NCBI GenBank assembly: GCA_963829705.1
Contig: CAWHJN010000001.1
Coordinates: forward strand, 744,001-808,000
DNA length: 64,000 bases
From: CAWHJN01 sp963829705
Lineage (GTDB): Bacteria; Bacteroidota; Rhodothermia; Rhodothermales; BA12
Direction: 5' to 3'
Below the pieces are notes generated by a model that was not told the origin of the DNA, searched no databases, and saw nothing but the letters and a program-made list of their open reading frames with translations. This document shows, piece after piece, positions 1 to 9,543 of the stretch. The stretch's first letter is position 1, and every line of letters begins with the position of its first letter. The translations under genes were made by a program, and so were the position numbers.

Positions 1-2
1 CC

Positions 3-452
3 GACACGCCCGACCTCGTCGTCGAGAACCTGACGCAGAGCTTCGACGCGCTCAACACGACGGCCTACCGGCGCTCGCTGGGCACGGGCTTCACCTTCAC
101 GCCGACGCCCACGGCGCTGGCCCGCGACGCCTTCTGGAGCACGTGGAGCATGGCCGAAGAGGAGTCGTATTTCCGCACGCTCGTGGCGGCGGCGCAACCG
201 GGGGCGCGCTACACGCTGCGCCTCGCCGACGTGGGCACGCCCGAGGTGACCGAAGACCGCTACGTGCTCGACGCCTCGTACGTGCTCACCGTGCCGCACC
301 GCCGCCCGGATGCGCCGACGACCGTGCAGGGTCGCCTGCGCTGGACGATCACCCGTGCCGACGACGGCCTGTGGTACCTCAGCAGCTGGATCGACGAGTC
401 GCTGGGCAACGCGCCGTCGTGGAGCGACCTCAAAGCCGCCTTCATCCAGTGA
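3..452 (+). CDS. Hypothetical NTF2/SnoaL-like protein, 5' truncated by the window edge
   Basis: The frame is open from base 3 to a stop at 450-452, so the N-terminus and any signal peptide lie outside the window. The visible part has the feel of a small alpha+beta, NTF2-like domain: a helix ending in FDALNTTAYRRSL, then strands such as YVLDASYVLTV and GRLRWTITRADDGLWYLSSW. The closing pattern, a domain ending in W-x-L-x-x-W followed by a short acidic tail, is repeated in the next gene (541-1041), so the two are probably paralogues made by tandem duplication. No catalytic motif is visible. Function unknown; the fold assignment is inference. Confidence 0.6.
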   Translation, partial: DTPDLVVENLTQSFDALNTTAYRRSLGTGFTFTPTPTALARDAFWSTWSMAEEESYFRTLVAAAQPGARYTLRLADVGTPEVTEDRYVLDASYVLTVPHRRPDAPTTVQGRLRWTITRADDGLWYLSSWIDESLGNAPSWSDLKAAFIQ

Positions 453-540
453 TCTCAGAACCTGTCGCGCTATTGCCGTGTGGCAAGCGTCTTCCGCTTA
501 CTCGCCCCCCTCTCCCCTCGGACGGGTTGGGGCGAGGGGA

Positions 541-1041
541 ATGCTTCCGCTCGCCCTGCTGGTCCTGCTCGGCATCGCCGCGTGCAACCCCTTCGCCCCC
601 GCCCTCGACGACGGTGATCCCTTCGGCACCCTCCTCGGCGACCCGACCACCCTCGACGGCTTTTTCACCGCCTTCCAGACGGCCTACGAACTGCGCGACA
701 TCGCGCTCTACGAACCCCTTCTCGACTCGTCGTTCACGTTCGTCTATTACGACTTCGACGCGCAGGTGGAGCGGGCATGGGGCTACGCGCAGGACCTGGA
801 ATCGACGCGGCGCTTGTTCGCGGGCAGCGACCTCATCCAGCTCCGGTGGAATCAGGTGCTCGTGCGCGACGTGGCCACGCCGCCGCTCCAGGCGCAGATC
901 GTCCGCTCGTTCGACCTGACGATCACGCTCCAGGGCGGCGACACCTTCCGCGGCGACGGCAACGTGAACTTCCTCCTCACCCGCGCCGACACGTCCGCCG
1001 CCTGGCGCCTCGTCCGCTGGCGCGACGAAAGCGAGCTGTAG
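541..1041 (+). CDS. Small lipoprotein, NTF2-like
   Basis: The 166-aa protein starts with a hydrophobic signal ending in a lipobox (LLGIAAC, Cys15), so it is probably lipid-anchored in the envelope. The mature part has helices around FTAFQTAYELRDIALYEPLLD and strands ending in FLLTRADTSAAWRLVRWRDESEL. The final W-R-L-V-R-W matches the W-Y-L-S-S-W ending of the preceding gene. ATG 541 is chosen because the lipoprotein signal starts exactly there; longer upstream readings have no signal. About 90 bp separate it from the upstream gene. Function not known. Confidence 0.7.
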   Translation: MLPLALLVLLGIAACNPFAPALDDGDPFGTLLGDPTTLDGFFTAFQTAYELRDIALYEPLLDSSFTFVYYDFDAQVERAWGYAQDLESTRRLFAGSDLIQLRWNQVLVRDVATPPLQAQIVRSFDLTITLQGGDTFRGDGNVNFLLTRADTSAAWRLVRWRDESEL

Positions 1042-1092
1042 GAAAGTCGTGATTTCGGAGCGGCGAGGTTGGCCGTGGGGCCTGGCGCGGCG

Positions 1093-1875
1093 CTACACCA
1101 CCGCCCGCACGAGCGCTTCGAGGTGCGCCCGCACGCGCTGCCCGACTTCCAGCACCTCGGCGTGGTCGAGCGTGGCGTGGCCGAGGCCAGCGGCCTTGTT
1201 GGTGATCGTCGAGAGGCCGAGCACATCCATGCCGAGGTGGGCGGCCTGGAGCGCCTCGGGGACGGTGCTCATGCCGACGGCGTCGGCCCCGATGCGCGCC
1301 ATCATGCGGATCTCGGCCTTCGTCTCGTACGATGGCCCCGCCGTCCACAGGTAGACGCCGCGTTTGAGGGGGATGCCCAGCCGCAGCGCCGCCGCCTCGG
1401 CGTGTTCCATCCACGCGCGGCTGTACACGTCGCGGGTGCGCGGGTGCTCGTCGCCGTCCACACCCGCCAGCGGCGACTGCCCCGTGAGGTTGAGGTGGCT
1501 GTCGATGAGCATCAGCGTGCCGGGATCGAAGAGCGGGTGGATGCCGCCCGCCGCGTTGGTGAGCAGCACGCGCCGCGCGCCGAGGGCGTGGGCAAGCTGG
1601 ATGGGAAAGCGCGTCGCCGCCAGCCCGTGGCCTTCGTAAAAATGCACACGCCCCTGCACGAACAGCACCTCTTTGCCTTCGAGCGTGCCGAAGACGAGCC
1701 GCCCCGCGTGCCCGCTGACGGTGGCGCGTGGATAGCCGGGGATGGATGCCGTCTCGACGACGACGGCATTCTCAGCCGCCTCGGCAAGCGCGCCGAGGCC
1801 TGAGCCCAGCACCAGCGCGGTTTCCGGGACGCGGTCGGTGCGGGTGCGGAGGTAATCGAGCGCAGAGGAAAGCAT
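1093..1875 (-). CDS. punA: Purine nucleoside phosphorylase
   Basis: This 260-aa protein matches the trimeric PNP family, which cleaves purine nucleosides with phosphate to base plus ribose-1-phosphate. Visible motifs are the phosphate-binding LGSGLGALA near residue 23, RVHFYEGH near 77, VLLTNAAGG near 104, the substrate-loop GPSYET near 182 and GMSTVPE near 200. Length is slightly short of the usual 270-280 aa but all core motifs are present. It is the last gene of a minus-strand run whose upstream neighbour is the SpoIIE phosphatase gene. An adenosine deaminase (57764-58855) elsewhere in the window would act in the same purine salvage route. Confidence 0.92.
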   Translation of the reverse strand: MLSSALDYLRTRTDRVPETALVLGSGLGALAEAAENAVVVETASIPGYPRATVSGHAGRLVFGTLEGKEVLFVQGRVHFYEGHGLAATRFPIQLAHALGARRVLLTNAAGGIHPLFDPGTLMLIDSHLNLTGQSPLAGVDGDEHPRTRDVYSRAWMEHAEAAALRLGIPLKRGVYLWTAGPSYETKAEIRMMARIGADAVGMSTVPEALQAAHLGMDVLGLSTITNKAAGLGHATLDHAEVLEVGQRVRAHLEALVRAVV

Positions 1876-1953
1876 GAGGGAGGTGGAGTGTTGAGCGAGG
1901 CGAAGCGAGCGGAACTACCCACCAACAGCGAAGCGAAGACGGGCAAAACCAAC

Positions 1954-4400
1954 CTACCCTACCAGCTTCAGCACGATCATCGTCATGTCGTCGTGCTGGC
2001 TCGCACCGTTCATGAAGGCGCTGACGCCGTGGGTGAGCGCGTCGAGGGTGTGGCGGGCCGCGCCATGGGATTTGCTCGCCTCGGCGGCCAGCGTGTCGTC
2101 GCCGTAGAGGGCGCGGTCGAGATTCATGGCTTCGGAGAAGCCGTCGGTGTAGAACACGAGCATGTCGCCGACCGACAGGCCGAGCGTTTCCACCCGCAGC
2201 GAGGCGTCGAAGCGCGGCCCGGCGTCGAGACCGAGGGCCATACCCGGTGGCTGGAGAATGTCGGCCTGCTGCGACGGGGCGCGGCGCAGGATGACGGGGT
2301 TGTGGCCAGCACGGGCAAAGGTGAACGTACGCGCCCTGACATCGACGACGCCATAGATCATCGAGATGAACGTGCCGCGCGGTGCGCTCTCGAAAAACAC
2401 GCGGTTGGCCCTGCTGAGGACTTCGCCGGGATCGCGCCCCTCGCGCGCCAGCGTGCGGACGACGCCCTTGACGAGCGTCATGAAGAACGCCGCCTGAATG
2501 CCCTTGCCGCTCACGTCCCCGATGACGACAGCGAGGCGTCCGTCGCCCAACTCGATGAAGTCGTAGTAGTCGCCGCCCACCTCCATCGCGGGCAGGCATA
2601 GCCCGGCCACGTCGAGGCCGGGTACCTGCGGCATCGCGCGCGGCAGGAAGCTCATCTGCACGGTGTGGGCGATCTCCAACTCGCGCTCGATGCGCGCCTC
2701 GTGCTGCCGCTCGCGGATGTAGGAGGGCACGAGCATCCGATCCTCCCGCACCGTCTTTCCGCGCAGCATCCCCACCAGCCCGGCGACGAAGAGCAGCACC
2801 AGCACGCCCAGCACCACCAGGCCACCCGTCCGGCTCGGGTTGGCGTGCGACAGCCACAGGTACGCGCTGTCCCACAGCGTGCCGTAGGCGGCGAGCATCA
2901 CCAGCGCCGTGAGGGCGTCGTGGCGGTAGAAGAGCACGACAGCCAGGGCCACGGGGATGGCGTGCAGCGCGAGCATCGACAGCGGCGTGGCGGTGATGAC
3001 GACGAGTTGCATCGGCAGCAGCACCAGCCCGGCGAGCACGAGCGCCCACGCCCCCAGCTTCCGGTGCAGGCCCGCGCCCAGCGCCATCAGCACGATGTAG
3101 ACCTGGATAAAGGCGATCAGCGAGTGGAAGGCCAGCAGCCACGGGCCCGTCGAAAGCGCGACCTCGTCGGCGCTCTGGCCGCTCGCGCCCGTGCCCAGGT
3201 AAAGCTGGACGTGCGGCGCGAGCGACAGCGCCACGGCGAGCGCGCCCACGGCCACGCCGCCCCCCGCGAGGCCGCGCACGAACGCGCTGCCCACACGGGC
3301 ATCGTACCAGAACCCGTTCCGCACGAGCGACAGCGACGCGAGGCGGTCCGGCCACACGGGCCGCGCCACCGACTCCGACGCTCCCGAGGCCGCAAACGCC
3401 ATGAACGCCACGCCCAGCGAAACGATGGTGGCGTTGAAGACGATGATGCCGTAGCCCGTCACGCTGTTCGGGTACATCTCCAGAATGGAGCGCGACGACG
3501 ACATGACGATCCACACCGTCCCGGCCAGCGCCATCCACAGCGCATCGCGGACGGCGGCCTTCATGTCCACGAGCCGGTCGCTGAGGCGCTTGAAAAACGC
3601 GATGAGCACCGCCACGATGCCCAGCACGTACGTGGCCAGCGCCAGCACCGTCAGCCACGTCGTGGAGTGCTCGGCGGCGGGCGCGGCGGCGTACGACGGT
3701 TCGAGTTCGAGCAGCCGCCCGTCTTCGTCGAAGGTGAGCGTGGCCGTCACGTCGCGGTCGGCCACGCGCCCCCCACCGAGGTAAGCCACGTTGCGTCCCG
3801 GCGGGTGCGCGGTGGAATCGAGGCGGAGGCCACGCCCGGCGAGCGCCGTCCGCGCCACCACGCGCTCTATGTGTGGGCGTCCGAAAAGCAACTGGATGCT
3901 TGCATCCGTCGCCCGCGAGATCGAGTCGAGGCGGGCGCTGAACGCATCGTGCTCCCCCGGTGGAATCGCGGTCTTCTCGAGCGCCTCGGCGTCGATGATG
4001 TCGAGACTGAACACCTGCCCTTCCTCCGTCACTTTGACGACGGCGACGGCCTCTTCGCCGGGTTGCTTCGCCTCGACCCGCCAGTGCATCACGCCCAGCC
4101 GCCGCGCCTCCGCGGTCTGAAGAAACGCGAGGGCATCGGGCGGCCCATCGCGCGCTGGAGCGAGTCGAGCAGCGCGAAGTTGCGCCGCAGGTTGACCCGG
4201 AGCGGCGTGCCCGCGGGCAGGGCGAAACCGGCTTCTTCGAGAAAGGCGCGGGCAGCATCGACGGCCTGCTCGCGGCCCGAGTAGTCGAGCAGCGCGTCCG
4301 GGTGCTGGCGCGGCATCAGCCACGCGAACGCCGCCAGCGCCACAAGCGCCAGCGCGATGAATCCGGCATCGAAACGAGAGAAAAAGGATCGCGGCGTCAC
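1954..4400 (-). pseudogene. SpoIIE-type PP2C phosphatase with membrane sensor region, frameshifted near its N-terminus
   Basis: The C-terminal third is a SpoIIE/RsbU-type serine phosphatase: EIAHTVQMSFLPRAMP, then GGDYYDFIELGDGRLAVVIGD, GKGIQAAFFM, and TDGFSEAMN with the metal-binding Asp residues. About eight membrane segments precede it. Such proteins dephosphorylate anti-anti-sigma factors in partner-switching. The natural start is GTG at 4400, which overlaps the stop of the AI-2E gene by four bases (GTGA) and gives a normal signal anchor (FIALALVALAAFAWL). That frame runs to about 4145 and the remaining protein continues in another frame at DALAFLQTAEARR. Restoring one G in CGCCCGATG would give MGRPDALAFLQ. 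The alternative start at 4323 gives an Arg/Ala/Pro-rich N-terminus unlike a real protein. So there is one frameshift: mutation or sequence error. Confidence 0.8.
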
Positions 4401-5527
4401 GCGGGACGGAGGAGTCGGTAGTGGCGGAAGCTCCAGAGCACCTGCTGGAGTGTCACGCGCAGGATGGTGCTCACGGGGATGGCGACGAGCATCCCGACGA
4501 TGCCCGCCAGTTGCGCGCCGATGAGGACGACGAACAGGATGAACAGCGGGTGCGCGCGGGCGGCGCGGGAGAAGATAAAGGGCTGAAACAACACGTTGTC
4601 CGAAATCTGCGTGACCGCCATCGCAAGGAAGACGCCCGGCACGAGCGTGAAGTCGCCCGTCTGCACGATGCCGACGACGCTGCCCGCCGCGAGGCCCACG
4701 AGCGGCCCGAAATACGGGATCGTGTTGGCGAGCCCGGTGAAGATGCCCACCGCCGTCGCGTTATCCAGCCCCACGACGTGCAGCATGATGGTGGCCACGG
4801 TGGCCACGGCGAGGCACTGCGCCAGCAAGCCTTTGAGGTAGCGCCCGAGGTTGGCCTCGACCTTCTCGACGAGCGCGAGGGTAGGCTCGAAGTAGCGGTT
4901 GGGCACCAACCGCAGCATCCCCCGGCGGATGCGCGGGCCGTCGCGCAGCACAAAAAACGTCACGAAGGGGACGACGAGGATCGCGTACAGCACGTCGGCC
5001 AGCACGGCCATGACGGACGAGGCCATCGACGAAAGGCGCTCCTCGCGGGTGAGCGATACGATGGCGCGTTCGAGCGCATCGGCGAGGGTGCCGGGCCGTA
5101 CCAGCGGCAGGCGCGGTTCGAGCGTGCCGAGCACGTCGCGCACACGCTCGACGGTGAGCTGGGCCGAGAGCGCCGCGAACTGCGCGCTCACGAACGGCAC
5201 CGTGTAGCGCACCACCAGCACCAGCACCCCGACCACGACGGCGAACGTGGCGACAATGGCGGGGATGCGCGCCAGCCCCAGCCCCTCGAACCACGTCACG
5301 AGCGGCTGCACGAGGTAGGCCAGCAGCACGCCCACGAGGAGGTAGATGAACAGCGCGCTGAAAAACCACAGCAGCCACGCCGCTGCGGCCACCACGCCCA
5401 CGACGGCCAGCCCGCGCAGCACGCGCTCGAAGGTGAAACGCGGCGCGATGGTCACCACCGGGTGGCGGCTGCGCGCCTTCGCGCGGCGGTGGACGAGGGT
5501 GCGCGGCGTCTCAGGCATCGGCGTCAT
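4397..5527 (-). CDS. AI-2E family transporter (PerM/YdiK-like permease)
   Basis: The 376-aa protein has the family layout: two to three N-terminal membrane helices (LAVVGVVAAAAWLLWFF and following), a soluble helical middle, then a block of helices containing the hallmark PYFGPLVGLAAG near residue 265 and DNVLFQPFIFSRAARAHPL near residue 305. The family exports small molecules or ions; no substrate can be read here. It overlaps the end of recX (start ATG 5527 or 5518, recX stop 5511-5513). Its own stop overlaps the GTG start of the SpoIIE gene, so the three genes are probably translated from one mRNA. Confidence 0.88.
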   Translation of the reverse strand: MTPMPETPRTLVHRRAKARSRHPVVTIAPRFTFERVLRGLAVVGVVAAAAWLLWFFSALFIYLLVGVLLAYLVQPLVTWFEGLGLARIPAIVATFAVVVGVLVLVVRYTVPFVSAQFAALSAQLTVERVRDVLGTLEPRLPLVRPGTLADALERAIVSLTREERLSSMASSVMAVLADVLYAILVVPFVTFFVLRDGPRIRRGMLRLVPNRYFEPTLALVEKVEANLGRYLKGLLAQCLAVATVATIMLHVVGLDNATAVGIFTGLANTIPYFGPLVGLAAGSVVGIVQTGDFTLVPGVFLAMAVTQISDNVLFQPFIFSRAARAHPLFILFVVLIGAQLAGIVGMLVAIPVSTILRVTLQQVLWSFRHYRLLRPA

Positions 5528-6209
5528 CGTTCAGCGACTCGACGATCTCTTGGACGACCTCGTACGAAAACCCACGCCGCACGAGGAAATCCGACAGCTT
5601 GCGGCGCTTCTTGTACGGATCGGCTTCGCGGGCGAGAAGCCGCCACTTTTTCTCCGCCTGCTCCCGCGCAGACGCTCGCACGTCGTCCCGGTCGATCTCG
5701 TCGGCGAGGGCGCTCTCGATGGTGCTTCGGTCCACGCCACGCCGCATCAGCTCCTGCCGGATGCGCTGCGGCCCGTAGCCACTGACGCGGGCGCGGCTCT
5801 CAGCGTACTGCCGCGCGTAGGCCTCGTCGTCGAGGTACCCGCGCGCCGCGAGCCCATCGAGCGTCGGTTCAATGGCGTCCTCGGGGACGCCGGCCTGCGC
5901 CAGCTTGCGCCGCACTTCGTGGCGCGTGCGCGCCCGGTGGCTGAGGTAGCCCAGCGCCACGTTCTTCGCGTGGTACCGCACGTCGTCGGCCAGCATCGCT
6001 TCCTGCTCGGTCACGGAGAGCATCTGGCCTTTCCGCAGTCCGTGCTGCACCAGCACATCCTGGTACAAGCCGAAGGCGAATGCGCCGTCGAGGTAGATCG
6101 AGACGCGGTCGGCGTTTTTCTTCTGCACCACCATCCGCGTCACCGCGCCGGGCGCACGCGCGCGGGCAGGCTCGTCGGCCTCCGGCTTCGGTGGGCGGTA
6201 GAAGGACAT
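5511..6209 (-). CDS. recX: RecX family regulatory protein
   Basis: This 232-aa protein has the three tandem three-helix repeats of RecX: ALGYLSHRARTRHEVRRKL, then DEAYARQYAESRARVSGYGPQRIRQEL with the DxxYA and GxxRIRxEL patterns, then RRKLSDFLVRRGFSYEVV at the end. RecX binds RecA filaments and limits recombinase activity. An N-terminal extension of about 25 residues and a beta-rich segment (VVQKKNADRVSIYLDGAFAFGL) precede the repeats, as in Bacteroidota RecX. No recA is in the window. First gene of the recX / AI-2E / SpoIIE run. Confidence 0.88.
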   Translation of the reverse strand: MSFYRPPKPEADEPARARAPGAVTRMVVQKKNADRVSIYLDGAFAFGLYQDVLVQHGLRKGQMLSVTEQEAMLADDVRYHAKNVALGYLSHRARTRHEVRRKLAQAGVPEDAIEPTLDGLAARGYLDDEAYARQYAESRARVSGYGPQRIRQELMRRGVDRSTIESALADEIDRDDVRASAREQAEKKWRLLAREADPYKKRRKLSDFLVRRGFSYEVVQEIVESLNDDADA

Positions 6210-6287
6210 GGGGTTTCGGAGGTTGGAGGTTGGAAGATGCGGACGTTTTCGAGCGCGCGAAAGCCCGAAACATGCCCCTGCTCTCCC

Positions 6288-6397
6288 TGATCATCATGTT
6301 GAGCAAAGTCGAAGCATCTCGTGTTACTCGGTTGCACGGACAAGCATCGGTGGCGAGACCCTTCGACTTCGGCCTATGAATTCCGCTCAGGGTGACG
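6288..6397. repeat. Imperfect inverted intergenic repeat
   Basis: The left arm GAGCAAAGTCGAAGCATCTC (6301-6320) pairs with the right arm GAGACCCTTCGACTTCGG (6355-6372) around a loop of about 34 bases. Outer bases TCATCATGTTGAGC and GCTCAGGGTGACG (6385-6397) also pair if a short insertion, CCTATGAATTCC, is looped out. The sequence resembles the dispersed 'CCTTCGACTTCGCTCAGGGTGAC' type of intergenic repeat seen in many unrelated genomes. It lies upstream of recX (minus) and beyond the 3' end of the DUF4249-like gene. Role unknown. Confidence 0.55.
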
Positions 6398-6484
6398 GTT
6401 TCAGAGGACAGTGGTAGGTGAACCCGGCCCTACCCTTCTCGACACGCGCTACGTGCCACCACGCCGCAAGATGCCCGCCCTCGC

Positions 6485-7357
6485 CTACCGGTTCACCTCC
6501 ACCACCACGGAATCCACCGACAGGCCCGCGACGATGCCGCGCCCTCCTACGACGTTGCTGCGTGGCTCGCGCTGGGTGGGCGACGTGCGAGTGGCGGCAA
6601 ACCGGGCATAGTCCTGCCCGCTCCGCACCAGCGCCACGCGCACCCGGTGCGGGGGCAAGGGCGACTGGGCCGTCTCGACGGGCACGACGTACAGGCCGCG
6701 CCACGACCGCTGCACGCCTTCCCGCGCGATGTCGCCTTCGGGCACGATGCGCTCGGGCGGAAAAAAGAAATCGACGACGGTGGACGAGAACCCCCGCGCC
6801 GGTTTGAGCTGCGACCGCATCCAGTAGAGCGAATCGTCCGACGTGGCGACGAGGGGCCACGTGGCGAAGACCTCGATGGGATAGACGAACCCCTGCCGCG
6901 CGCCCGTGCCGAGCGTGTCGAAGCGGAGCGAATCGAGCAGCACGGCGCGGATGGGCGCGTCGAACGGGACGACACGCACGTTTTCGAGCACGAGGCGGGG
7001 CGGCGTATACGTCTCGGCCCGCGCCTGCTGACCCTGCCACGCCACGTCCACAGCGTACGCCACGCCTGGCCACACTGCGCCTGTATCCACCGCTGCATAG
7101 CGGCCCGGACGCCCCGCGACGGGCGCATACGCGATGGCCGCCCCGTCCCGTGTCACCGTCACGTCGGCGTCCGGGAGGTCGAGCGCGGCGGTATCCGGGT
7201 ACGCGCCTTCGAACGGTGCGGCCCGCTGCACGCGGATCTCCGGCAAGGGCTGCCCCACGTCGAAAAACGCCTCGACGACGAGCACGTCGGCATCCGAGCG
7301 CGCGCCCGTGTCGCACGCAGCAACGCAAAGCAGCAGGATGATCCACAGGTGCCTCAT
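6485..7357 (-). CDS. DUF4249-like lipoprotein
   Basis: The 290-aa protein starts with a lipoprotein signal (WIILLLCVAACDTG, Cys15). A first beta-rich part follows with the family-like opening DVLVVEAFFDVGQPLPEIRVQRA and PDADVTVTRDG, and it ends GLSVDSVVVEVNR. DUF4249 proteins are envelope proteins of Bacteroidota usually next to TonB-dependent receptors; no receptor is present here. The gene's start overlaps the last codons of the M1 peptidase gene (7354-7357), so the pair is probably co-transcribed. Family call is from pattern only. Confidence 0.6.
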   Translation of the reverse strand: MRHLWIILLLCVAACDTGARSDADVLVVEAFFDVGQPLPEIRVQRAAPFEGAYPDTAALDLPDADVTVTRDGAAIAYAPVAGRPGRYAAVDTGAVWPGVAYAVDVAWQGQQARAETYTPPRLVLENVRVVPFDAPIRAVLLDSLRFDTLGTGARQGFVYPIEVFATWPLVATSDDSLYWMRSQLKPARGFSSTVVDFFFPPERIVPEGDIAREGVQRSWRGLYVVPVETAQSPLPPHRVRVALVRSGQDYARFAATRTSPTQREPRSNVVGGRGIVAGLSVDSVVVEVNR

Positions 7358-9020
7358 CGGATTTCTTCGACCCCCTCCTCACGGAACAGCAGGTGTGCGT
7401 TCGGGTCGAGGACGAGCACCGTCGGTTTTCTCGTCCGGGCCGCACCCATCCGGGCGGGTACGCGAAACGTCTCCTCGCGCTGCGTCACGTCCACCGTCGT
7501 GACGAGCGTATCGCCTTCGGCAAAGACGAGCCTAATGTCGAGCGGAAACGCGAACGTTTCACCCGGCTGCATCTGCCAGATGGTGATTTCTGCTGCGCCC
7601 GGCGCTGCACGCCACTCGGCACGGAGAACGGGCTGCCCCGAGCGGCGCGTCCACTGCTCGAAAAACGGGTCGAGCGATTGCCCGTCACGCTCTCCATCGC
7701 GTGCTGAAAGTCATCCGTCGTCGCGTTGCCGCCGCCGTGCGTTTCGACGTAGCGGCGCAGGCCCTCGAAAAACACCGCGTCGCCCTCGCCCGTCCGGGCG
7801 AGGTGCCGCCGCAGCATGTGCAGCACCCACGCGCCGCGCTGGTAGGGATTGGCGTTGAGGAGTTCGTTGGGATCGGCATACGTCGTGTCGATGAGCGGGT
7901 CGCGGTTTTCTTCGTAGTAGCCGAGCACCGTTGCGCGCTGCTCGCGCCGCATCGCCTCGGCCTGCGCCGCGCCCTTCGTCTTCTCGACGTAGACGTTCGT
8001 GAGGTACGTCGCGAAGCCCTCGCTCAGCCACAGGTGCGGCCAGTCGGCCTCCGTCACGTGGTCGCCAAACCACTGGTGGGCGATCTCGTGGGCGAGGAGG
8101 TTTTCCGCGCCCCGGTCGCCGCGCACCGAACCCTCGTTGTAGAAAATCGCCCCGGCATTTTCCATCCCGCCGTAGCGCGTCTTGGATTGGACGTTGGCGA
8201 GCTTCTCGAACGGGAACGGCGTCAGCAGGCTGTCGAAAAACGTCGTGATGGGCACAGCGAGGGCGTAATCGTAAAACCCGGCCTCGCGGTCCTGCGCGTA
8301 CACCCACGACTCGATGGGCACGCCGCCCACGCGCCCGGCCTCCTCGACGGCGAACGGAGCCGCCCCGAACACCATCACCTTCGTCGGGATCGGCACACGG
8401 GTGTAGTACGTCGTCGTACACCGCGTGCCTTCGCACCGTTGCACCCCCCGCCTCCCGTTGGCCACCACACGCACACGCACGGGCGCATCGACCGTCCACG
8501 TCACCGTGGCTTTGTCAGACGGGTGATCGACGACGGGCAGCCAGTGGCGGGCACGCTCGGGCCAGTTGTCACCGAAAAAGGTGCGGTCGCCGTGCGTGTT
8601 GGTCGAAATGATGAGGCCGTCGCCGGGGATGCCCGCGTACGTGATGACGAACGTGCGCCTCTCACCCGCCACGAGCGGCTCGTTAGGCGTGATCGTCAGG
8701 CGGTTCTGCTCGTGACGGAGGGGTCGGATCAGCGCGATAGGGGTGTGCTCCGGCCCCTGCGCCTCGTACACGTCTGCCACCTGCATCCCCGTCCCGTCTG
8801 GCTGTATGCCGACGAGGTCGAGCCAGAACGAAGGGGCGGCCTCGGAGGGCACGAGCGCGACGGTGGCGACGACGCGAATGTGATCCGTCGTGTCCGAGAT
8901 GAATACGCGGAAATCGTAGTCCTGCACGTCGATAGGCGGCAGATCGTGGGCGCGAGGTGGCACCTGCGCGTCGGCGTGGCAGGCGGCGAGGCCGAGCGAG
9001 AGCAGCAGCAGGGTTTTCAT
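7354..9020 (-). pseudogene. M1 family metallo-aminopeptidase, frameshifted near its C-terminus
   Basis: An exported zinc aminopeptidase. ATG 9020 opens a lipoprotein-like signal (LLLLSLGLAACHADAQ). Then come a beta domain, the exopeptidase motif GGMENAGAIFY, and the zinc motif HEIAHQWFGDHVTEADWPHLWLSEG (HExxH plus the downstream Glu; shown here only in outline). The reading frame breaks at about 7680, after DDFQHAMESVTGN. In the next frame the sequence continues sensibly as SLDPFFEQWTRRSGQPVL and ends at 7354 with FREEGVEEIR. One missing base in GGGCAATCG explains the break. Both catalytic motifs lie upstream of it. The downstream neighbour is the DUF4249-like lipoprotein. Confidence 0.85.
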
Positions 9021-9108
9021 CGAAAGGTGTCGGATCGCCAGGGGCACACGCGGACACAACGCGGAGGCGGGGCGTTTCGGATACGCTCCCTCCCGCTTCT
9101 GACCGCTC

Positions 9109-9363
9109 ATGGAAAATACGCCCCGCCGCTCCCGCCGGACGCTGCTCTTCTGGGTCATCGCCCTCGCGCTGCTCGCCGTCTTCATCCTGCCCGACGTGCT
9201 CGATCCCTGCAAGGGCAAGGAATACCTGCCCATCAGCCACGGCAACCACGTCCACTACAAACACTGCGACGCCCCCGACGATGCCGACCTCAACCAGTAC
9301 CCCACCACCGAGCCCGCCCCCGACGAACGGATGCTGCCCGACGGCCGCGTGGTGAAACGGTGA
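9109..9363 (+). CDS. Small single-pass membrane protein
   Basis: An 84-aa protein: basic N-terminus (MENTPRRSRRT), one membrane helix (LLFWVIALALLAVFILPDVL), then a polar tail rich in His and acidic residues (ISHGNHVHYKHCDAPDDAD) ending in PDGRVVKR. The His/Cys cluster could bind metal, but this is guesswork. It is divergent from the M1 peptidase gene with 88 bp between the starts, which must hold both promoters. Function unknown; the membrane helix and coding-like composition support it being real. Confidence 0.65.
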   Translation: MENTPRRSRRTLLFWVIALALLAVFILPDVLDPCKGKEYLPISHGNHVHYKHCDAPDDADLNQYPTTEPAPDERMLPDGRVVKR

Positions 9364-9543
9364 TGGAGGGGGCAACTGGTGACTGGTACAGAGCAACTGG
9401 TTGGAAACAGCATCCCCTGCCAATTACCAGTCGCCCTTAGACCACTTTCACTTTACATTGAAAATTCCGTCACTGGCCTGGCGTGCCGCTGGCGGAGTGT
9501 ATCTTGCCTGCTCAACGACTCCGCACCCGACTCTCCCGTTGCC

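Noticed and set aside
4130..4150. Programmed frameshift as explanation for the SpoIIE break
   Set aside because: No slippery heptamer or pseudoknot-like pattern is visible; a one-base loss explains the break more simply.
2665..4284. Long open frame on the plus strand across the SpoIIE gene (539 codons)
   Set aside because: It lies opposite a gene with clear phosphatase motifs. Its composition (Arg, His, Gln, Ala-rich) and absence of any domain mark it as the antisense shadow typical of GC-rich genes.
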